Positions 60,960 through 64,000 of a stretch of DNA of 64,000 bases are shown here, one piece after another. The position numbers and the translations under genes were made by a program. Source of the DNA: Laetiporus sulphureus 93-53 (lineage: Eukaryota; Basidiomycota; Agaricomycetes; Polyporales; Laetiporaceae); assembly GCF_001632365.1 (NCBI RefSeq), contig NW_024468512.1, positions 1,348,661-1,412,660 on the forward strand, read 5' to 3'. Every line of letters begins with the position of its first letter. Positions within the stretch are counted from its first letter, which is position 1. Below the pieces are notes generated by a model, which saw only the letters and a program-made list of their open reading frames with translations, searched no databases and was not told where the DNA came from.

Positions 60960-63034
60960 TCAATCTAGGTCTCTCGCTTCCAAGAGTGTCTCGACAAGGT
61001 GGCCAGGAGGCCCAAAACGCCACATTGAGCGCACAGATTCGCATTTCGGCTTGTAGTAGACGGGGTCATCTTCATCCTCGTCGGGATCGCCGGGACCCCT
61101 GCGCGGTCCGCGCCTCATGAAGTTCAGCGGCCAGACGGGCATGGTACAGACTTCCTACACGTATGATCTTCAGTCAGTACAAATCCCTGCAGGTAGTTGG
61201 GAACATCGCCTCACATCGGATGAACAGACCTCATCGCACTTCAACCACTCCGTCCAGTCAAGCCACTGCATCAGCTCTAACATCCGCGTCTCCCACTTAA
61301 TTACCATGTCCTTCACGTCATCCAATCCGGCATGATCGTCTGCGTGCATGCTCTCGACGAAGATCGTGCCATAATCAGTGCATAGGCGTTCCAATACGGT
61401 CTCGACGCTCACGCGGAGGAGATCCTCTTGTGGCGTCAGATGTATGTGAGCACTGTGTAGGATCCCGGTAGCAGAGTATGTGCAGCGCCGGAGAGCGGAT
61501 GTGTTCAGGAAGCTGGGAGGGGGCGATGGTGGGTGAGCTGGCGGATGATGCGAGTCAGGAAGAGGGAGGCGCGGTGGGAAAGGGTTAGGAGGAGGCGGAG
61601 ATTGATGAGGCGGACGGGGAGGGAACTGGCTGGACAGTGACACGTCTAGGTCAGACCATGTCCAAGCCGATGAATTTTGCGCCACCGTCGTGTCCAAGTA
61701 AGGGTTCAGCGGAGTATACACCAGTCGGCGCACCTCCCACAGGGTTTCGGTAGTATTGATATACGCGCTCTCGTTCAGAGACCTCGAAGCGTTCCCGAGG
61801 AACTCACGTAGCTGGACCATCCGGCCGGTCCACTCTTCCACGATATTCGTCGCCAATGCGCTCCAGTCCATACCGCTCCCCGAGCGCATCCACATCGGGC
61901 GTTGGACGACTTCTTCTACCTCCCGGACGACGGACTGCGCGTCCTCGTCGGAGAGGTTCAACCATGCGCGGTGTTTCCGCATTGGCTGCCCCGCGCGCGC
62001 ACTCGCGAGACTGTGTAGGCGGGGATGGTAGAACGTCACGAACGATCCGTAATCGAGGCGGACGTGCGGTTGAGGGGCGAACGCGCGCCACGATGCGGCA
62101 CGTAGCCATTCTGCAAAGGTTGTAGTGGCGAAGGGGGACATGGCACCCCCGAAAGGGCCTCTTCGCGGGCCATCACCGCCTGGGCGTCGCTGTCTGCCGC
62201 GATCTGGGCCGTCTTCAGGAGATTCATTCTCCATTGGAAGATCATCAAGGGAACTTGAATAGCCGTCAGTTGCATCAAGTCCGCCACGAGGAGGTCGTCT
62301 AGGCCAATCAGATTCATTGAAGTATGGCGTCCCGGGCGCAGTGATGTTGAGGCGGCTGACAAGCTGAATAGACGGGGAATGGAAATTACACCACATGATC
62401 TCGCTGTCCGCAGTAAATTATGTGAGGGCTCTCCTTGAAGACACAGGACGTGCGCTTACAATGCCGAGTTCATGCGAATGAATCCTTCGATGTCAAATTT
62501 CTCGCCCCATCTGCACAGTTCTTCTAGGCGGCGTTGCTCTCCCCAGACCGGGTAGTTCGTCGGATCGTCATCGCCGCTCTTGCCCTTCCCACGAATAAGA
62601 ATCTCCTGGCTATCCAGCCAGCCCGAGTTGCCCAAAGAGGCGCTCATACCATCAAAGTAGACCACCTTTGCTGGGCGGATCGTTCTGTAAGTGAGGAGGA
62701 AGGTATGTCCGAAGCCTGCCATAATGCCATAGCTCATCTCAGGATCGAACGCGAACCACTCGCTGGTAGGCGGGATCTGGTTATCCTTTCGTGCATGGTA
62801 GAGAACCGTATAAGGCTCGAGGATACCTGGGATGATAGTCTGACCGTTCGGATGATATGTGTTCGGCCATTGCTTTAAGAGGCCAGATAACGAGCTAAAG
62901 ATGAACGGTGCATTGCTGTTATCGAACGCTTCATGGAGCGCTGTCTCTGACACTGGATGAGCAGCAGACAACGGCCGCTGAGCGAGGAGGGCCGCGACGG
63001 CGGGCACGTACGTCAGGAAGAAAAGAAACAGCAT
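60960..63034 (-). CDS. Conserved fungal secreted/ER-lumenal protein of unknown function
   Basis: Three minus-strand exons (63034..62460, 62403..61230, 61154..60960) join in frame to 647 aa. A clear signal peptide opens the protein (MLFLFFLTYVPAVAALLAQ). Conserved-looking blocks follow: VVYFDGMSASLGNSGWLDSQ, RRLEELCRWGEKFDIEGFIR, EIMWCNFHSPSIQLVSRLNI and RLDYGSFVTFYHPRLHSLA. There are several N-x-S/T sequons and paired cysteines. A Pro-rich insert (PPHQSPPPPNPFPPRLP) splits the second half, and the C-terminus is LETLLEARDLD-like. I recall similar proteins across filamentous fungi, without known function. The junction KCDE-EVCTMPVWPLNF is supported by frame. It most likely acts outside the cell or in the ER lumen. 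Confidence 0.8.
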
Positions 63035-64000
63035 GACAAATGTATGCGGGAAACAGCTGCAGGTGTTTCATCGCCATGACTGACGGGAAACTGCGCATGG
63101 CGCGGTAGCGGCGCTCAGCTAAGTTTTTGTCGTATTTAGATAAAATGATGTACCGAATATCCATTTATGGCAACCTGATGGCGGAATGGTTTATAAGGCA
63201 GAGTTTGTCTCTTGATTTTTCTTCACAAAACACAAAAGATAATTATAGCCATGCTCCCAGCCACGTTCTCGTATTCCGACATGTTTCAAAACCTTATCGG
63301 CCGTCGAGAGGTGGAGTGGAGCCGAGCTCGAAATGAACGATGCTGCTGTCACGGTCGAGGATGCGCGACGCAGTAGTAGCGGATGGAGACTCGGAGCCTG
63401 GAGTATGACCGACATAGTATGATGGCAATGTTCGATCTATCAGGAAGTAGAAAATCCGGAAGCAATTGGTCACATCGCAGGAGCCGTACTGTACGGTAAG
63501 TAGCGGTCTCATGACTGAACCCATCACCATCAGTAAACTGCCGCTGATGTTCGGATTTTTGGCCAGCCTCGCCACGGCGCCTCGACCAATGCAAAAGCCA
63601 TACTACATATCCGTGGGACGAGCGCACTATTTTTGCTATCTGCAGATCAGTTTATGTTATGAGACCGGAGTCCCTTCCCTCAAAGGAGTTTTTTGTAGCC
63701 TGCCCAGGGGGATGCAAGGCTAATATCAAGTCCGGCTAGAATGCCGATGGCAGCCGCGGCAGCTGGCAGTGCTCAGCAACTGCTGTATATTAGGAACATT
63801 ACGAGAGAATATGCTCATATGACTCTTTGTCCGTGCTGGCGCTGCGATCCTGTACATTGTACGCGCAGTTCGTTGACTTCCCTTCTGCGCAATAAATATC
63901 TCCATGCTCACGAATCACGATCGCCGCAAGAATTCGAATGCTTCACGAAGCGTTGTACTGCGGTCTCACAGGATGCTACACTCTCTCGTAAAGAATTCAT
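63035..64000. other. Window end, no gene seen
   Basis: Only short open frames with no motif. It contains the promoter of the secreted-protein gene; no element recognised. Confidence 0.45.

Overview
The window is nuclear DNA of a filamentous basidiomycete, most likely an Agaricomycete. Genes are multi-exon with GT-AG introns of about 45-70 nt, closely spaced and on both strands. The content fits that group: a tandem array of basidiomycete-type P450s, an SRPK-like kinase of the fungal expansion, a fungal SHR3 chaperone and a fungal LETM1. No tRNA, rRNA, CRISPR array or bacterial-style operon was seen. All exon boundaries were derived by hand from reading frame, splice signals and family conservation.

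0-19 kb is accessory and unstable. A partial dimeric-barrel protein is followed by a 90-bp-arm palindrome, a dispersed repeat copy and an eight-exon alpha/beta hydrolase. A tandem array of three P450 genes comes next. Only the middle copy (9299-11468, 530 aa, 11 exons) is intact; the outer two are broken. Beyond the array lie a decayed 5' fragment of the ribosome-biogenesis gene UTP18, an intact SRPK-like kinase, and a stray copy of the P450 3' end.

19-34 kb is housekeeping: a T5orf172/DUF1766 protein, PDCD5, the CCR4-NOT ubiquitin ligase NOT4, a small membrane-anchored protein, the DNA-damage ligase RAD18, a hydrophilic 158-aa protein, a mitochondrial RsfS/ATP25-N-type factor, and the ER chaperone SHR3.

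34-45 kb is again accessory: an orphan 161-aa gene, a short-chain dehydrogenase relic, and a 2.1-kb tandem duplication. The duplication carries two small beta-trefoil-like genes with conserved TATA boxes. One copy contains an insertion related to the repeat at 1.2 kb, while the other copy preserves the empty site. A Gly/Ala-rich protein follows.

45-55 kb is a run of mitochondrial genes: LETM1, mitochondrial HSP70, an ALKBH1-type dioxygenase and the F1-ATPase assembly factor ATP12. A 461-bp inverted-repeat element lies between LETM1 and HSP70. 55-64 kb holds an intronless possible F-box protein, a small gene stopped by one in-frame TAG, a long gene-poor stretch, and a conserved secreted protein of 647 aa.
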